Assembly: GCF_003208435.1 (NCBI RefSeq)
Contig: NZ_QKMF01000003.1
Location: 186,001-250,000 of the forward strand
Direction of reading: 5' to 3'
Source: Pelagimonas varians
GTDB taxonomy: Bacteria; Pseudomonadota; Alphaproteobacteria; Rhodobacterales; Rhodobacteraceae
DNA length: 64,000 nucleotides
Part shown: piece by piece, positions 15,720 to 25,120 of the stretch
How positions within the stretch are numbered: position 1 is the stretch's first letter
Layout: every line of letters begins with the position of its first letter
Made by a program: the position numbers and the translations under genes
Notes under the pieces: generated by a model
Seen by the model: the letters and a program-made list of their open reading frames with translations, nothing else
Databases searched by the model: none
What the model was told of the DNA's origin: nothing

Positions 15720-17702
15720 ATGCGCCACAAACTTCTCAAAACCTTCCTGCTCACCAGTGTCTGCGCCGCGCCGCTTTATGCTCAGGACGCGCCGTTTGAA
15801 TCTAACGCCATCTATCTGGGTACAATTGCTGTTGCCGGGGGCGCAGACGTCGATGCCATCAACGACAAAGATGTGACCGCGCAGGATTTGGATCGTAAGA
15901 ACCCGGTCGATCTTCAGGACCTGTTCAGATCAGAACCAACAATTTCTGTCGGTAGCTCGATCCCTGCCTCGCAAAAAGTCTATGTGAACGGCATCGAAGA
16001 ATCCCGTTTGGGCGTCACAATTGACGGGGCCCGTCAAAACAACAAAGTCTTTCACCACGCGACGACGAACTTGATCGATCCGGCACTGTTGAAGTCGGTC
16101 CGCGTTGATCCAGGTGTTGCGCCAGCGGATGCTGGCCCCGGTGCATTGGCAGGTGTGATTGCCTTTGAAACCAAAGATGTCGATGATCTGCTTGAAACGG
16201 GCGAGGTCATTGGTGGGCGTGCAAAACTTCAGTTCAGTGACAACGGCAATGTCTGGACGAAAAGCGGGGCCGCCTATGGCCGCTACAACGGTTTTGAAGC
16301 ACTGCTCTATCTTAAGAAAGCCGATGGCGGTTTGCAGACAGACGGGGATGGGAATTCCATCACTGGGTCCAAGACCAATCTAACAAGCGGCTTGGCGAAA
16401 CTGGCCTATGAGGCGCAAAGCGGCGATCGTATCGAGCTTTCTTATGAACGAGTGAAAGATGATGCAGCACGCCCTTATCGTGGAAACATTGGCCTGATCA
16501 TTGGCGGGCGCCCGCTTCCACTGACCCGCACCTACGAACTTGATCGCAGCAATTTGGTGCTGACCTACACAGATGAAAGCCCCGAAGGTTGGTGGGACCC
16601 CAAGGTTGTGCTGTCCATGGCGCAAACTGAAATCAACCTGCCGGAAGAGGATCAAAACACCTTTGGCAAGACCAAGAGCTTTTCCGGTGTCTTTCAAAAC
16701 AAATTTGCGCTTGCAGCAGGATCTGTGACAGCTGGTCTCGACTTTTTCCGGGACGAAGCCGAAATGGATTACGAAAGCTATACAAACCCGGCTTGGAACG
16801 ATCACCCTGTTGAAAAATTGAACAACGTTGGGGTGTTTGCACAAGCGCGGCTTGAGCCAATGGATGCTTTGCGGTTGTCCTTTGGTGCGCGTGTAGATTG
16901 GCGCGAATTGACTGGTGTAGACGGTTCAAACCACAGTGATTCCGGTGTTTCGGGCAATATTGCCGCCGAATATGACATCACACCGAATGTGACGTTAAGT
17001 GGTGGCTATTCGCATATCTGGGGTGGTATTGATCTCGCCGAAAACTTCATCATGAACTCGGCTTGGACCTATGACCCTGATGGGTTCGAGACTGTAACAG
17101 CAGACAACATGTTCGTTGCGGCTACGGGCTACTTTGGCGATTGGACCATCAACGGCAAAATCTTCAAAACAAACATCGATAACGCCCGGAATGCGAGCTA
17201 TCGCGGCGGGCCAAACCCGACGGTTGATCTGGAAACGCGCGGTTATGAATTGGGGGTCGCCTTTAACTGGGCAGATGGATTTGCCAAGGTGGCTTATGCC
17301 AATATCGAAAGCGATATTGACGGGCGCGTTGCGGATTCCTACGCGGGCAACTATCTGACCATGCCGTTGGGAGAAATGGTGACTTTGGCGGCAATGCATG
17401 AGTTTAAAAACACAGGTTGGCGTATTGGTGGAGATGTCGAGCATGCGCTCGAAAACACCCGCACCTATGATTACGCGACTGGTGGCGATGGGCCTGCGCT
17501 TCCGGCCTATACAGTTGTAAATACGTTTGCGGAATTTACGCCGCGCAACATGGACAAGCTGGTCATTCGAGCAGAGATCAACAACCTGTTTGATGAAACC
17601 TACGCCGCTCGGGCGACCTATGGGCAGGACTTTAGCGATGAAGTCGAGCCTCTTTATGAACCCGGCCGCACATTCCGGATTTCAGCTGCGTTTGAGTTCT
17701 AA
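15720..17702 (+). CDS. TonB-dependent outer-membrane receptor, probably for an iron chelate
   Basis: 660 residues: signal peptide (about 1-21, ending PLYAQ), a plug domain roughly 45-160 with VYVNGIEESRLGVTIDGARQ and VRVDPGVAPADAGPGALAG, then a 22-strand-type barrel ending RTFRISAAFEF with the terminal Phe. NNLFDETYAARATYG near the C-terminus is the usual TonB_dep_Rec ending. It is divergent from the second siderophore ABC operon, so it is probably that system's outer-membrane gate. The plug style (VFHHATTNLIDP) is also seen in haem-type receptors, so the ligand is open. No strong ribosome site stands before the ATG. Confidence 0.85.
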   Translation: MRHKLLKTFLLTSVCAAPLYAQDAPFESNAIYLGTIAVAGGADVDAINDKDVTAQDLDRKNPVDLQDLFRSEPTISVGSSIPASQKVYVNGIEESRLGVTIDGARQNNKVFHHATTNLIDPALLKSVRVDPGVAPADAGPGALAGVIAFETKDVDDLLETGEVIGGRAKLQFSDNGNVWTKSGAAYGRYNGFEALLYLKKADGGLQTDGDGNSITGSKTNLTSGLAKLAYEAQSGDRIELSYERVKDDAARPYRGNIGLIIGGRPLPLTRTYELDRSNLVLTYTDESPEGWWDPKVVLSMAQTEINLPEEDQNTFGKTKSFSGVFQNKFALAAGSVTAGLDFFRDEAEMDYESYTNPAWNDHPVEKLNNVGVFAQARLEPMDALRLSFGARVDWRELTGVDGSNHSDSGVSGNIAAEYDITPNVTLSGGYSHIWGGIDLAENFIMNSAWTYDPDGFETVTADNMFVAATGYFGDWTINGKIFKTNIDNARNASYRGGPNPTVDLETRGYELGVAFNWADGFAKVAYANIESDIDGRVADSYAGNYLTMPLGEMVTLAAMHEFKNTGWRIGGDVEHALENTRTYDYATGGDGPALPAYTVVNTFAEFTPRNMDKLVIRAEINNLFDETYAARATYGQDFSDEVEPLYEPGRTFRISAAFEF

Positions 17703-17712
17703 ACGAACTGAC

Positions 17713-17736
17713 GGTGCCCCTTGTCTTGGGGGCACC
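17713..17736 (+). terminator. Hairpin after the TonB receptor gene
   Basis: Arms GGTGCCCC and GGGGCACC with an 8-base loop, 11 bp past the receptor stop. No T run follows, so it may be a weak terminator or an mRNA-stabilising 3' hairpin. Confidence 0.5.
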
Positions 17737-18159
17737 TCAGAACTTGCCTCTGACAGGTGGACAGAAACGACAATGTTCGATGAGCATTGTTCAAAGCATG
17801 AGCTGTTTGTGTGCAATACCCTTGCCGCGCCAAATCAATGATGTCGAAGTCCTAAACCCGAATGGAGTTAAGGTCCGGCGCGTGCCGCCGTTGGATCGGT
17901 CACCTCCTTTTCCAAGGTGGCGGGGCCCTTCCATAAACCGAAATCTCACGGCTTTTTGGTCCGCGAAAATCCTTATTTTGCATCACACTTTTTGTCTTCG
18001 CTCTCTTACATACGCCCGAAGGGAATTGATCTGCCGACCAATCCAGCCCGCCGTGGGTATAGAGATATATACCACAGATTGAACGTACTGCTCGGCGGAT
18101 GTTCGGCCCTCCTTGCTGGCGGTCTTTTGATACCCTTAGGGACTGACGTAGGATGTGCT
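17737..18159. other. Intergenic region between receptor and pcaG
   Basis: About 420 bp between convergent genes. No convincing gene. It contains a small inverted repeat GGTATA/TATACC at 18056-18073 about 90 bp past pcaG, of unknown use, and a short stretch resembling the 16S rRNA 3' end that I do not regard as an rRNA gene. Confidence 0.4.
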
Positions 18160-18780
18160 TTACATGTCGAAGAAGATCGTTTCGTTTGGTCCTTGCAGGT
18201 GGACATCGAAACGATAGCTGCCATCCGGTTGTTTGCTGGCAAGTAAAGTTGGAATGCGGTTCTGATGCTCGATCCGTGACAAAATTGGATCGGCTGCATT
18301 GGCCTCGGGCTCGTCCTCGAAATAGATCCGCGTGTGAAGGCCGGTATTGATGCCACGGGCCACGATCCAAGCAGTGATATGCGGCGCTTGCATGCGACCG
18401 TCGGGGAATGGAACTGCGCCGGGTTTTACCGTATCAAAGATAAATTCGCCTGTGTTCATATCACCGGGCGAGCGGCCCCAGCCGACAAAATTGGGATCAG
18501 CTGCACCGCGGGTTTCATTGGCAGACGGAAACAAGCCGGCCGCATCGGGCTGCCAGATTTCAACCATTGCATCGCGTAGGGGGGTTCCTGTGCCGTCAAA
18601 CACTGTCCCTCGGATAATGATTTCCAAACCCTTTACCGGGCCGGTTTTCATCGACGTGCCAAGATCGCCGCCATAGATACCTATGCCGGTAAAATTGGGC
18701 GTACAGCCAATGTGCACATAGGGTCCGGCGGTTTGGCTTGGGCTTTCGTGAAGATAATCAAGCTTTTGTACCATGATCAA
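18160..18780 (-). CDS. pcaG: Protocatechuate 3,4-dioxygenase, alpha subunit
   Basis: 206 residues. With PcaH it cleaves protocatechuate between the two hydroxyls to 3-carboxy-cis,cis-muconate. The alpha subunit shares the fold but does not hold the iron ligands. [20 protein letters not shown] at the start, [18 protein letters not shown], and [19 protein letters not shown] are characteristic. The gene overlaps pcaH by 4 bp and is the last gene of the pob/pca operon. The common downstream gene pcaB is absent. Confidence 0.95.
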   Translation of the reverse strand: MIMVQKLDYLHESPSQTAGPYVHIGCTPNFTGIGIYGGDLGTSMKTGPVKGLEIIIRGTVFDGTGTPLRDAMVEIWQPDAAGLFPSANETRGAADPNFVGWGRSPGDMNTGEFIFDTVKPGAVPFPDGRMQAPHITAWIVARGINTGLHTRIYFEDEPEANAADPILSRIEHQNRIPTLLASKQPDGSYRFDVHLQGPNETIFFDM

Positions 18781-19523
18781 AGACCCTCTTTGCGATTTTC
18801 AAAATAGGTTTGACGCTGGCCGCGAAGAACGATGTCGAACTTGAAGGCCCGGCTGTCCATCGGAACAGTCCGGTTCATATCCAACGGGGCCGTCAGTGCA
18901 TCAATCGCTTCTTGCGTTTTCAAGATGCCGACGATGGGGCACAATTTGATATGCGGGTCACCCTCAAAATACATCTGGGTTATCAAGCGCTGCGCAAATC
19001 CGTGTCCAAAAATCGAAAAGTGGATATGTGCCGGGCGCCAGTCGTTCATGCCATTCGGCCAAGGGTAGGGGCCAGGTTGGATGGTGCGAAACTCGTAACT
19101 TCCGTCTTCGGCGGTGATCGTGCGCCCGCATCCGCCAAAATTGGGATCAAGCGCTGCTTGATAGCTTTCTTTTTTGTGGCGATAGCGGCCACCCGCGTTT
19201 GCTTGCCAAAACTCAAGCAGAGCGCCCGGAACACCGCGACCGTTTTCATCCAGAACACGTCCGTGCACGATGATACGCGGGCCAATCGCACTCTCACCCG
19301 ATTTGGCGTAGTTCAGGATCAGATCGTTGTCTAAGTCACCCAAAATGCTATGGCCAAAAACCGGCGAGGTCTCTTCGCTTAGTGTTGTCGGAAAAGACAA
19401 CAGGGCGGCTTGTGGGCTGCGTTTGACGCTCGTTTTGTAGGGCGGTGTCAAAGCATCAGGCTGCCACACGCGGTCGCGGGGAATAAAGCCGCCGGATTTG
19501 GGCGGACCGTTCAAGATGCTCAT
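18777..19523 (-). CDS. pcaH: Protocatechuate 3,4-dioxygenase, beta subunit
   Basis: 248 residues. Catalytic subunit holding non-haem Fe(III): Tyr-Tyr-His-His ligands fall in [20 protein letters not shown] and the later [20 protein letters not shown] segment. [14 protein letters not shown] is the intradiol dioxygenase core. Length and order match family members. It overlaps pcaC and pcaG by 4 bp on each side. Confidence 0.95.
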   Translation of the reverse strand: MSILNGPPKSGGFIPRDRVWQPDALTPPYKTSVKRSPQAALLSFPTTLSEETSPVFGHSILGDLDNDLILNYAKSGESAIGPRIIVHGRVLDENGRGVPGALLEFWQANAGGRYRHKKESYQAALDPNFGGCGRTITAEDGSYEFRTIQPGPYPWPNGMNDWRPAHIHFSIFGHGFAQRLITQMYFEGDPHIKLCPIVGILKTQEAIDALTAPLDMNRTVPMDSRAFKFDIVLRGQRQTYFENRKEGL

Positions 19524-19900
19524 ATGGTGACTCCCATCTCTTTATAGGTCTGTTTAGCAAGTTTGATTGCGTGGTTGGCTTTGGGGACTCCTGCATAGAT
19601 TGCCACATGCATAAAGGCCTGAAGCACATCTTCGGGGCTGGCCCCCGTGTTGGCCGTAGCGCGGACATGCATCGGGATTTCCTCAAAGTTTCCGGTCGCC
19701 GCCAATAGGGCAAGTGTCAGCATCGAACGTTCCCTTTTGGCGATCGTCTCATCCGCCCAAAGCGTCCCCCAAGCCCCTTCGGTTATCATGGATTGGAACG
19801 GGGCGTCGAAGCTTGTTTTGTTGGCTTCGGCTTTGTCGACATGTGCATCGCCGAGAACGGAGCGGCGTGTCGCCATTCCTTTTTGCATTAGGTCAGACAT
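19520..19900 (-). CDS. pcaC: 4-carboxymuconolactone decarboxylase
   Basis: 126 residues from the ATG at 19900, preceded by AAAGGAA. It decarboxylates 4-carboxymuconolactone to beta-ketoadipate enol-lactone. [20 protein letters not shown] and the AhpD/CMD-fold segment [20 protein letters not shown] with [11 protein letters not shown] are standard. Some bacteria fuse pcaC to pcaD as pcaL; this one is the short unfused form. Confidence 0.93.
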   Translation of the reverse strand: MSDLMQKGMATRRSVLGDAHVDKAEANKTSFDAPFQSMITEGAWGTLWADETIAKRERSMLTLALLAATGNFEEIPMHVRATANTGASPEDVLQAFMHVAIYAGVPKANHAIKLAKQTYKEMGVTI

Positions 19901-20003
19901 AGCTGTGTTCCTTTGAGGTTCGGCTCGGAAGTGCGGCGGCAATCCTTGCATCAAATGCGCGCCGAAGATGGCGTGTTGGGGCAGCTGTCTTGAAAACACC
20001 CAT
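19893..20003 (-). CDS. Possible 36-codon ORF bridging pobA and pcaC
   Basis: The ATG shares one base with the pobA stop (TGATG), and the stop lies 8 bp inside pcaC, so ribosomes could pass straight through all three. The peptide begins MGVFKTAAPTRHLRRAFDAR and is not recognised. Rhodobacterales operons often have pcaD between pobA and pcaC, so this may be a scar joining the ends of a deleted gene, or just a linker. Weak evidence for a real product. Confidence 0.25.
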   Translation of the reverse strand: MGVFKTAAPTRHLRRAFDARIAAALPSRTSKEHSYV

Positions 20004-21172
20004 CAGTAGGGCAACCCGACATAGTTTTCCGCCATCGCCTGCTGCGCCGCCTTATTGGACCGTAAAAATTCAAGCTCGGCCACCTGCATCTTCAGGTCAA
20101 ATTCAGATTGATCGGGGTAGCGGTGCATGAGTGACGAGAACCACCAGCTGAACCGCTCGGCTTTCCAAACCCGCGCCAGCGCCTTTTCGGAATAGCTGTC
20201 GATGCCATCCGTGCTGGCACTTTCATAAAACTCACGCAGCCCTCTATAGAGATAGTGAATGTCGGACGCGGCGGTGTTCAGGCCTTTGGCCCCGGTGGGC
20301 GGCACGATATGGGCGGCGTCCCCGCACAAGAACAGGCGGCCCCAGCGCATAGGCTCTGTTACGAAGGACCGCAGCGGTGCGATTGATTTTTCAATGCTGG
20401 GGCCGGTGACAAGTTTCGCTGCCTGATCGGCTGGAATACGGCGTTTGAGTTCTTGCCAGAACGCTTCATCCGTCCAGTCTTCGGGTTTGTCACTCAGCGA
20501 GCATTGAATGTAGTACCGGCTCAGGTTTTCATTGCGCATCGAACAAAGCGCAAAGCCCCGTGGAGAGTTTGCGTAAATCAGTTCGTGATTTACAGGCGGT
20601 GTTTCTGACAGGATGCCGAGCCAACCGAAGGGATAGACTTTTTCATATTCGCGCCGGACATCCAGCGGGATCGTTTGGCGGCTGACGCCATGAAATCCAT
20701 CACATCCGGCAACAAAATCACAGTCAAGACGCCGGGCTTCTCCATCCACCGCATAACTGACATAGGGCGTTTCAGTGTCGGCACCGTGGATCACAACATT
20801 TTCGACGTTGAACTCGATCTTGCCGCCGCTTTTCTCACGCGCCTCATAAAGATCACGGGTCACTTCGGTTTGGCCATAAATGACGACCGGCGTGCCGGTG
20901 TGTTCTTTGAAATCCACCCGGAACAGCTCGTCCCCATAAGACACCAGCGTGCCGTCATGTGTGATCCCCTCGGCATGTAAACGGTCGGCGCAGCCCGCCT
21001 CTTCCATGAGGGTCACAAACCCTTGTTCCAGAACGCCGGCCCGAATACGCCCGAGCACATAGCCCTTGGTTTTGCGTTCCAGAACGACACTATCGATGCC
21101 ACGTGTGTGCAGCAGTTGCGACAGCAAGAGACCCGAAGGCCCGCCGCCGATGATTGCAACCTGAGTTCTCAT
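20003..21172 (-). CDS. pobA: 4-hydroxybenzoate 3-monooxygenase
   Basis: 389 residues. NADPH-dependent flavoprotein that turns 4-hydroxybenzoate into protocatechuate, the substrate of PcaGH. The FAD-binding GGGPSGLLLSQLL motif is at residues 9-21, RIRAGVLEQG follows, and the second FAD motif is FLCGDAAHIVPPTGAKGLN. Length matches PobA (about 390). AGGAGGTCACA precedes the ATG. It is first in the operon and divergent from pcaQ. Confidence 0.96.
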   Translation of the reverse strand: MRTQVAIIGGGPSGLLLSQLLHTRGIDSVVLERKTKGYVLGRIRAGVLEQGFVTLMEEAGCADRLHAEGITHDGTLVSYGDELFRVDFKEHTGTPVVIYGQTEVTRDLYEAREKSGGKIEFNVENVVIHGADTETPYVSYAVDGEARRLDCDFVAGCDGFHGVSRQTIPLDVRREYEKVYPFGWLGILSETPPVNHELIYANSPRGFALCSMRNENLSRYYIQCSLSDKPEDWTDEAFWQELKRRIPADQAAKLVTGPSIEKSIAPLRSFVTEPMRWGRLFLCGDAAHIVPPTGAKGLNTAASDIHYLYRGLREFYESASTDGIDSYSEKALARVWKAERFSWWFSSLMHRYPDQSEFDLKMQVAELEFLRSNKAAQQAMAENYVGLPY

Positions 21173-21270
21173 TGTGACCTCCTGACTTCCGAACCCGTTT
21201 TAGCATGTTGATTTGCATATTTAAAATGAAGTATTGTGGATTTTGATTATCGTTTTTGGAAAGTAACGCT
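21173..21270. promoter_or_regulatory. Divergent pobA-pcaQ promoter region with candidate operator
   Basis: 98 AT-rich bases between divergent starts. CATATTTAAAATG (21216-21228) is a near-palindrome of the size used by LysR regulators, so a PcaQ site is plausible. I could not match it to a published PcaQ consensus. Confidence 0.35.
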
Positions 21271-22203
21271 GTGGACCGTCGTATAAAGTTTCGCCATCTT
21301 GATGCGTTCAGCGCAATTGCACGGGCGCGGAGTTTCAAGGTCGCAGCTGAGCAACTGAACCTGACCCAGCCCGCGATCTCAAAAACAGTAAAGGAGTTGG
21401 AGGAAATCCTTGGGGTGGTGATGATGGAGCGGAGCCGGGCTGGCGTCACATTGACACCGGAAGGGGAAGTGTTTTTGCAGTTTGCAGAGCAAAGCACCGC
21501 AGCGCTTCGGCACGGGTTGCGCAGTATCCGAACGGCTGGCACTTCGGCAGGGCAATTGAAAGTCGGCGCTTTGCCTAGCGTTGCCTCAAGCTTGTTGCCG
21601 CAATCAGCGCTGGATTTCGCGAAAAAAAATCCAGACACGTTGCTTGAGGTCCATGAAGGTCCGCATCACGATCTGATTTCGCGGCTCAGAAGTGGTGGCC
21701 TTGATCTGGTTGTCGGGCGATTGGGGCGGCCGGAAACGATGGCGGGGCTTGTCTTCCAGCAACTCTATACCGAGGAGGTTGTGATCGTTGCACGCCCTGA
21801 CAGTCCGGCGTTGGCAGTACGCGATTTCGAAGCGCTTGACGCTTTTCGTGTGCTCTATCCCCCAAAGGATTCTGCGATCCGTTCCTTGATGGCCCGCTTG
21901 TTGATTTCCAAAGGCATCCCGCTGTTTCAAAACCGGATTGAATCGGCGTCTCCAGTCTTCGGTCGGGCTGTTGTCGTGGAAGATGCCAATACCATCTGGT
22001 TCATCAGTCGGGGGGTTGTCGCCACCGATTTAGCAAAGGGGCGTCTTATAAGGCTGGATATAGACACCACAGCCACAGCCGGGGCCGTTGGCATTATGAG
22101 CCGCGCAGAGGAGGTGCCATCCGTGGCGGCACGGGCTTTTGAACGTACTCTTGTGACGATCTGTGAACAAAATGGCGCGTTGGTCAAAGGTGCATCGGGG
22201 TAA
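21271..22203 (+). CDS. pcaQ: LysR-family regulator PcaQ
   Basis: 310 residues from a GTG at 21271 with GGAAAG upstream; the protein then starts VDRRIKFRHLDAFSAIARAR as PcaQ does. The N-terminal winged HTH (residues about 5-65) includes AAEQLNLTQPAISKTVKELE; the rest is the LysR substrate domain. In relatives, PcaQ activates pca genes in response to beta-carboxy-muconate or muconolactone. Its divergent position supports the same here. Confidence 0.9.
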   Translation: MDRRIKFRHLDAFSAIARARSFKVAAEQLNLTQPAISKTVKELEEILGVVMMERSRAGVTLTPEGEVFLQFAEQSTAALRHGLRSIRTAGTSAGQLKVGALPSVASSLLPQSALDFAKKNPDTLLEVHEGPHHDLISRLRSGGLDLVVGRLGRPETMAGLVFQQLYTEEVVIVARPDSPALAVRDFEALDAFRVLYPPKDSAIRSLMARLLISKGIPLFQNRIESASPVFGRAVVVEDANTIWFISRGVVATDLAKGRLIRLDIDTTATAGAVGIMSRAEEVPSVAARAFERTLVTICEQNGALVKGASG

Positions 22204-22492
22204 AGACACCGTTGAGGCGTTTGGCACGGATCTCACGCAGGGCAACGGAAATCGATCCTTGGACCATAATGCTTCGCGGCAAGCGAGCCACGTCAACAAG
22301 GGCGACGTGCAATTCAAAGCCCCGAGACCTGAGATTTTTTTTGAGCCGTTTTTCCGAGCATGTGTAAGGGAACGGGAAGGTTTATTTCGATATCACAAAG
22401 AAAGTTTCGATTTGAGTGATCCAATATTATTCCGCTGACGTATCCAATATATCCAGCATCGATGTGATGCTCATTCAACCGGGAGAACTTAT
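22204..22492. other. Intergenic region after pcaQ
   Basis: About 290 bp. No supported gene; a 91-codon frame here overlaps pcaQ and has no family-like features. The last 60 bp, ending CCGGGAGAACTTAT before the ATG, should hold the fasciclin gene's ribosome site. Confidence 0.4.
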
Positions 22493-22978
22493 ATGTTCCG
22501 TCGTCACTTTATTGCCCTCACCTCCGCTGCCGCTCTGACAACCGCGTCTATGGCTTTCGCCGACGGCCATTCAAAAGACATCGTAGATACCGCCGTTGCA
22601 GCTGGGTCGTTCAACACACTTGCAGCCGCATTGCAGGCCGCTGATCTGGTGGAGACTCTGAAAGGCGAAGGCCCTTTCACCGTTTTCGCACCGACCGACG
22701 ACGCTTTTTCTGCTTTGCCAGAAGGCACAGTCGAAACACTTCTGATGCCTGAAAACAAAGACCAATTGGTGGCAATCTTGACGTACCACGTTGTTGCTGG
22801 AAAAGTCATGAGCACTGATCTGACCAACAATATGATGGCTCCGACAGTGCAAGGTAGCGACGTCACGATCATGACCGAAGGCGGCGTGACTGTGAATGGT
22901 GCCAATGTTGTAACCGCCGACATCGCGGCATCAAATGGCGTGATCCACGTGATTGACGCAGTCATTTTGCCGAAATAA
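22493..22978 (+). CDS. Secreted fasciclin (FAS1) domain protein
   Basis: 161 residues: signal peptide (1-23, ending SMAFAD) and one FAS1 domain (about 27-160). The H1 box [20 protein letters not shown] and the H2-type end [13 protein letters not shown] are clear. Such periplasmic or surface proteins have adhesion-like roles and are often induced by oxidative stress or light in Rhodobacterales. Single domain, normal length. A terminator follows, so it is probably its own transcript. Confidence 0.93.
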   Translation: MFRRHFIALTSAAALTTASMAFADGHSKDIVDTAVAAGSFNTLAAALQAADLVETLKGEGPFTVFAPTDDAFSALPEGTVETLLMPENKDQLVAILTYHVVAGKVMSTDLTNNMMAPTVQGSDVTIMTEGGVTVNGANVVTADIAASNGVIHVIDAVILPK

Positions 22979-22988
22979 GCGCCTATTT

Positions 22989-23016
22989 AATAGCCGTCCC
23001 AATTGGGGCGGCTATT
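22989..23016 (+). terminator. Rho-independent terminator after the fasciclin gene
   Basis: Arms AATAGCCGTCCC and GGGGCGGCTATT pair over 12 bp with one G-T wobble and an AATT loop, followed by a T-rich stretch. Confidence 0.8.
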
Positions 23017-23058
23017 TCATGTTTTTATCCACTTAAATCATCAATGACCGGAATTCCC

Positions 23059-23562
23059 ATGAAGAAAACAATTATTGCTATATGCGCGACCGTTCTTGCC
23101 ACCCCTGCATTAACTGACGTTCAGGTGCAGTTTTTGGAAGGAGCTCCGAAAGATAGATTTGTTGTGACCAATCTTGGGGGATGCGACCTTGGAGCGGCAG
23201 AGCTTGAAATCAACTTTGCGGCTTCAAATGCAGGTTTGATTTTTGATGTGACCGGGTCGGGTGCGGGCGTCGAAGTGTTTCAACCTTTTGAAGTGGCCGT
23301 CGGGGCAAATTTTCTGGCAAGTGAGCCGGTCATTACCGACGGTGATCAGGTTGCGACGCTTGTTTTGAAAAGCCTTGGTCCGCAGCAAGAGATCGCGTTC
23401 ACAATTGACGTTGATGACACAGCTGGCGGGCGTGAAATTACAGTGTCTGATGATGAAATCAGGGGCGCTACCGTAACTTTGGCCACCAAAGGCGAAACTG
23501 TTTCGGCTGTCCTTGGCGCAAACGCCAAAGCCTTGCTGGAAACGCGCAACTGTAGGTCATGA
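23059..23562 (+). CDS. Exported aggregation-factor-core-like protein
   Basis: 167 residues from the ATG at 23059, with GGAA 6 bases before it; an ATG five codons earlier also fits. Signal peptide MKKTIIAICATVLATPALTD. The mature part begins VQVQFLEGAPKDRFVVTN and is beta-rich and acidic. It resembles proteins annotated in Rhodobacteraceae as aggregation factor core (MAFp3-like), a name borrowed from sponge proteins; the true role is unknown. It sits 25 bp before the cryptochrome gene, so the two are probably cotranscribed. Confidence 0.7.
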   Translation: MKKTIIAICATVLATPALTDVQVQFLEGAPKDRFVVTNLGGCDLGAAELEINFAASNAGLIFDVTGSGAGVEVFQPFEVAVGANFLASEPVITDGDQVATLVLKSLGPQQEIAFTIDVDDTAGGREITVSDDEIRGATVTLATKGETVSAVLGANAKALLETRNCRS

Positions 23563-23587
23563 AAAGGGCAAGAGTTCAGGAGTTTTT

Positions 23588-25120
23588 ATGAAGCTTCGAT
23601 TGGTTCTGGGCGATCAGCTGACTGAAACGATCTCAAGTCTGTCTGGCGCAAGCCACGACGACTTGATTGTGATGTGCGAAGTTCGGGACGAAGCGACTTA
23701 TGTGAAGCATCATAAGAAAAAGATCGTTTTTCTGTTCTCTGCGATGCGCCATTTTGCTCAAAGTTTGTCACGGGCTGGCTATAGTGTTCACTACGTCACC
23801 TATGATGATCCTGAAAACTCGGGCTCTTTGAAAGGAGAGGTCGGGCGGCTCATTGGAAAACACCCCGTTTCCGAAGTCGTGGTGACTACTCCCGGCGAAT
23901 ACCGCCTGCTTGAAGACATGAAGCAGTGGTCTTCGCTCCTTCAGATTCCTGTCACAGTTCTGGAAGATGACCGTTTTTTGTCCACACCCGAAGAATTTGC
24001 GTCTTGGGCAAAGGGGCGCAAACAGCTCCGGATGGAATACTTTTACCGCGACATGCGGCGCAAATACGGGGTGCTGATGACTGAGGCCGGCCCGATTGGC
24101 GGGCAATGGAATTTTGATGCGGAAAACCGCAAACCTCCGGCTGAGGACCAAACGGTGCCTGCCCCTTTTGTTACGGATATGGATCAGACCACAAAAGACG
24201 TGGTCACCTTGGTCAAAGATCATTTTCCCGACCACTTTGGCGATATTTTGCCGTTTCCTTTTGCGGTGTCCCGGGACGGGGCATTACAAGCGCTAGACCA
24301 TTTTGTATCCGAACGCCTGTGCCTGTTTGGCGACTTCCAGGACGCGATGATCCAAGGCGAGCCGTGGATGTACCACAGCCTCATTGGCTTGTATCTCAAC
24401 TGCGGTCTCCTGACACCGATGGAGTGTATCAAGCGGGCCGAAGCGGCCTTTCACGATGGATCTGCCCCTTTGAATTCCACCGAAGGCTTTATCCGGCAAA
24501 TCTTGGGGTGGCGGGAGTTTGTGCGCGGTCTGTATTGGCTGAAAATGCCTGAGTACAAAGAGCTGAACTTCTTTGATGCGAATCGCCCTCTGCCGGATTT
24601 TTATTGGACTGGTCAGACCCAGATGAACTGTTTGCGTCAATGCATAGAAGAGACAAAGCAGAACGCTTATGCGCATCACATCCAGCGATTGATGGTCCTT
24701 GGCAACTTTGCATTGATCGCCGGGATTGACCCCAAACAGGTTCAGGACTGGTATTTGCTGGTTTATGCGGACGCCTATGATTGGGTTGAATTACCCAATG
24801 TCAGCGGCATGGCCTTGTTTGCAGATGGCGGGCTATTGGCGTCAAAGCCCTATGCAGCCAGTGGTTCCTACATCAACAAGATGTCTGATTATTGCAGCGC
24901 GTGCCGCTACAGCCCAACTGTAAAAAACGGTCCAAAGGCCTGTCCGTTCAACTATCTATACTGGGATTTCATGCAAAGGAATGCCGCCAAGTTGCGAGGC
25001 AATCCGCGATTGGGATTTGTCTTCAGAAATATGGATCGCATGAGCGACGAAAAACGGTGGGCCAACGGCGATGATGCCCTTAGGTTCTTCAAAGAGATCG
25101 GGATCAATGAAAAAATCTGA
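23588..25120 (+). CDS. FeS-type bacterial cryptochrome/photolyase (CryB/PhrB family)
   Basis: 510 residues from the ATG at 23588 (AGGAG upstream). It starts KLRLVLGDQLTETISSLSGA, the N-terminal Rossmann domain of the FeS-BCP/CryPro class. Cys ligands for a [4Fe-4S] cluster are in MNCLRQCIEE and in YCSACRYSPTVKNGPKACPF, matching the four of PhrB. FAD-domain motifs EGFIRQILGWREFVRGLYWL and MVLGNFALIAGIDP are present. The class repairs (6-4) photoproducts or acts as a blue-light receptor; which applies here cannot be read from sequence. It overlaps the DUF2256 gene by 14 bp. Confidence 0.93.
   Translation: MKLRLVLGDQLTETISSLSGASHDDLIVMCEVRDEATYVKHHKKKIVFLFSAMRHFAQSLSRAGYSVHYVTYDDPENSGSLKGEVGRLIGKHPVSEVVVTTPGEYRLLEDMKQWSSLLQIPVTVLEDDRFLSTPEEFASWAKGRKQLRMEYFYRDMRRKYGVLMTEAGPIGGQWNFDAENRKPPAEDQTVPAPFVTDMDQTTKDVVTLVKDHFPDHFGDILPFPFAVSRDGALQALDHFVSERLCLFGDFQDAMIQGEPWMYHSLIGLYLNCGLLTPMECIKRAEAAFHDGSAPLNSTEGFIRQILGWREFVRGLYWLKMPEYKELNFFDANRPLPDFYWTGQTQMNCLRQCIEETKQNAYAHHIQRLMVLGNFALIAGIDPKQVQDWYLLVYADAYDWVELPNVSGMALFADGGLLASKPYAASGSYINKMSDYCSACRYSPTVKNGPKACPFNYLYWDFMQRNAAKLRGNPRLGFVFRNMDRMSDEKRWANGDDALRFFKEIGINEKI

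Noticed and set aside
15523-15720. 65-codon open frame ending at the TonB receptor start
   Set aside because: No convincing ribosome site or protein-like pattern; more likely leader sequence.
17890-17911. GTTGGATC followed by TCACCTCCTTTT resembles the 3' end of 16S rRNA
   Set aside because: Two extra bases split the match and the upstream sequence shows no other 16S conservation. Probably chance.
22163-22438. 91-codon open frame after pcaQ
   Set aside because: Starts inside pcaQ and looks like non-coding sequence.
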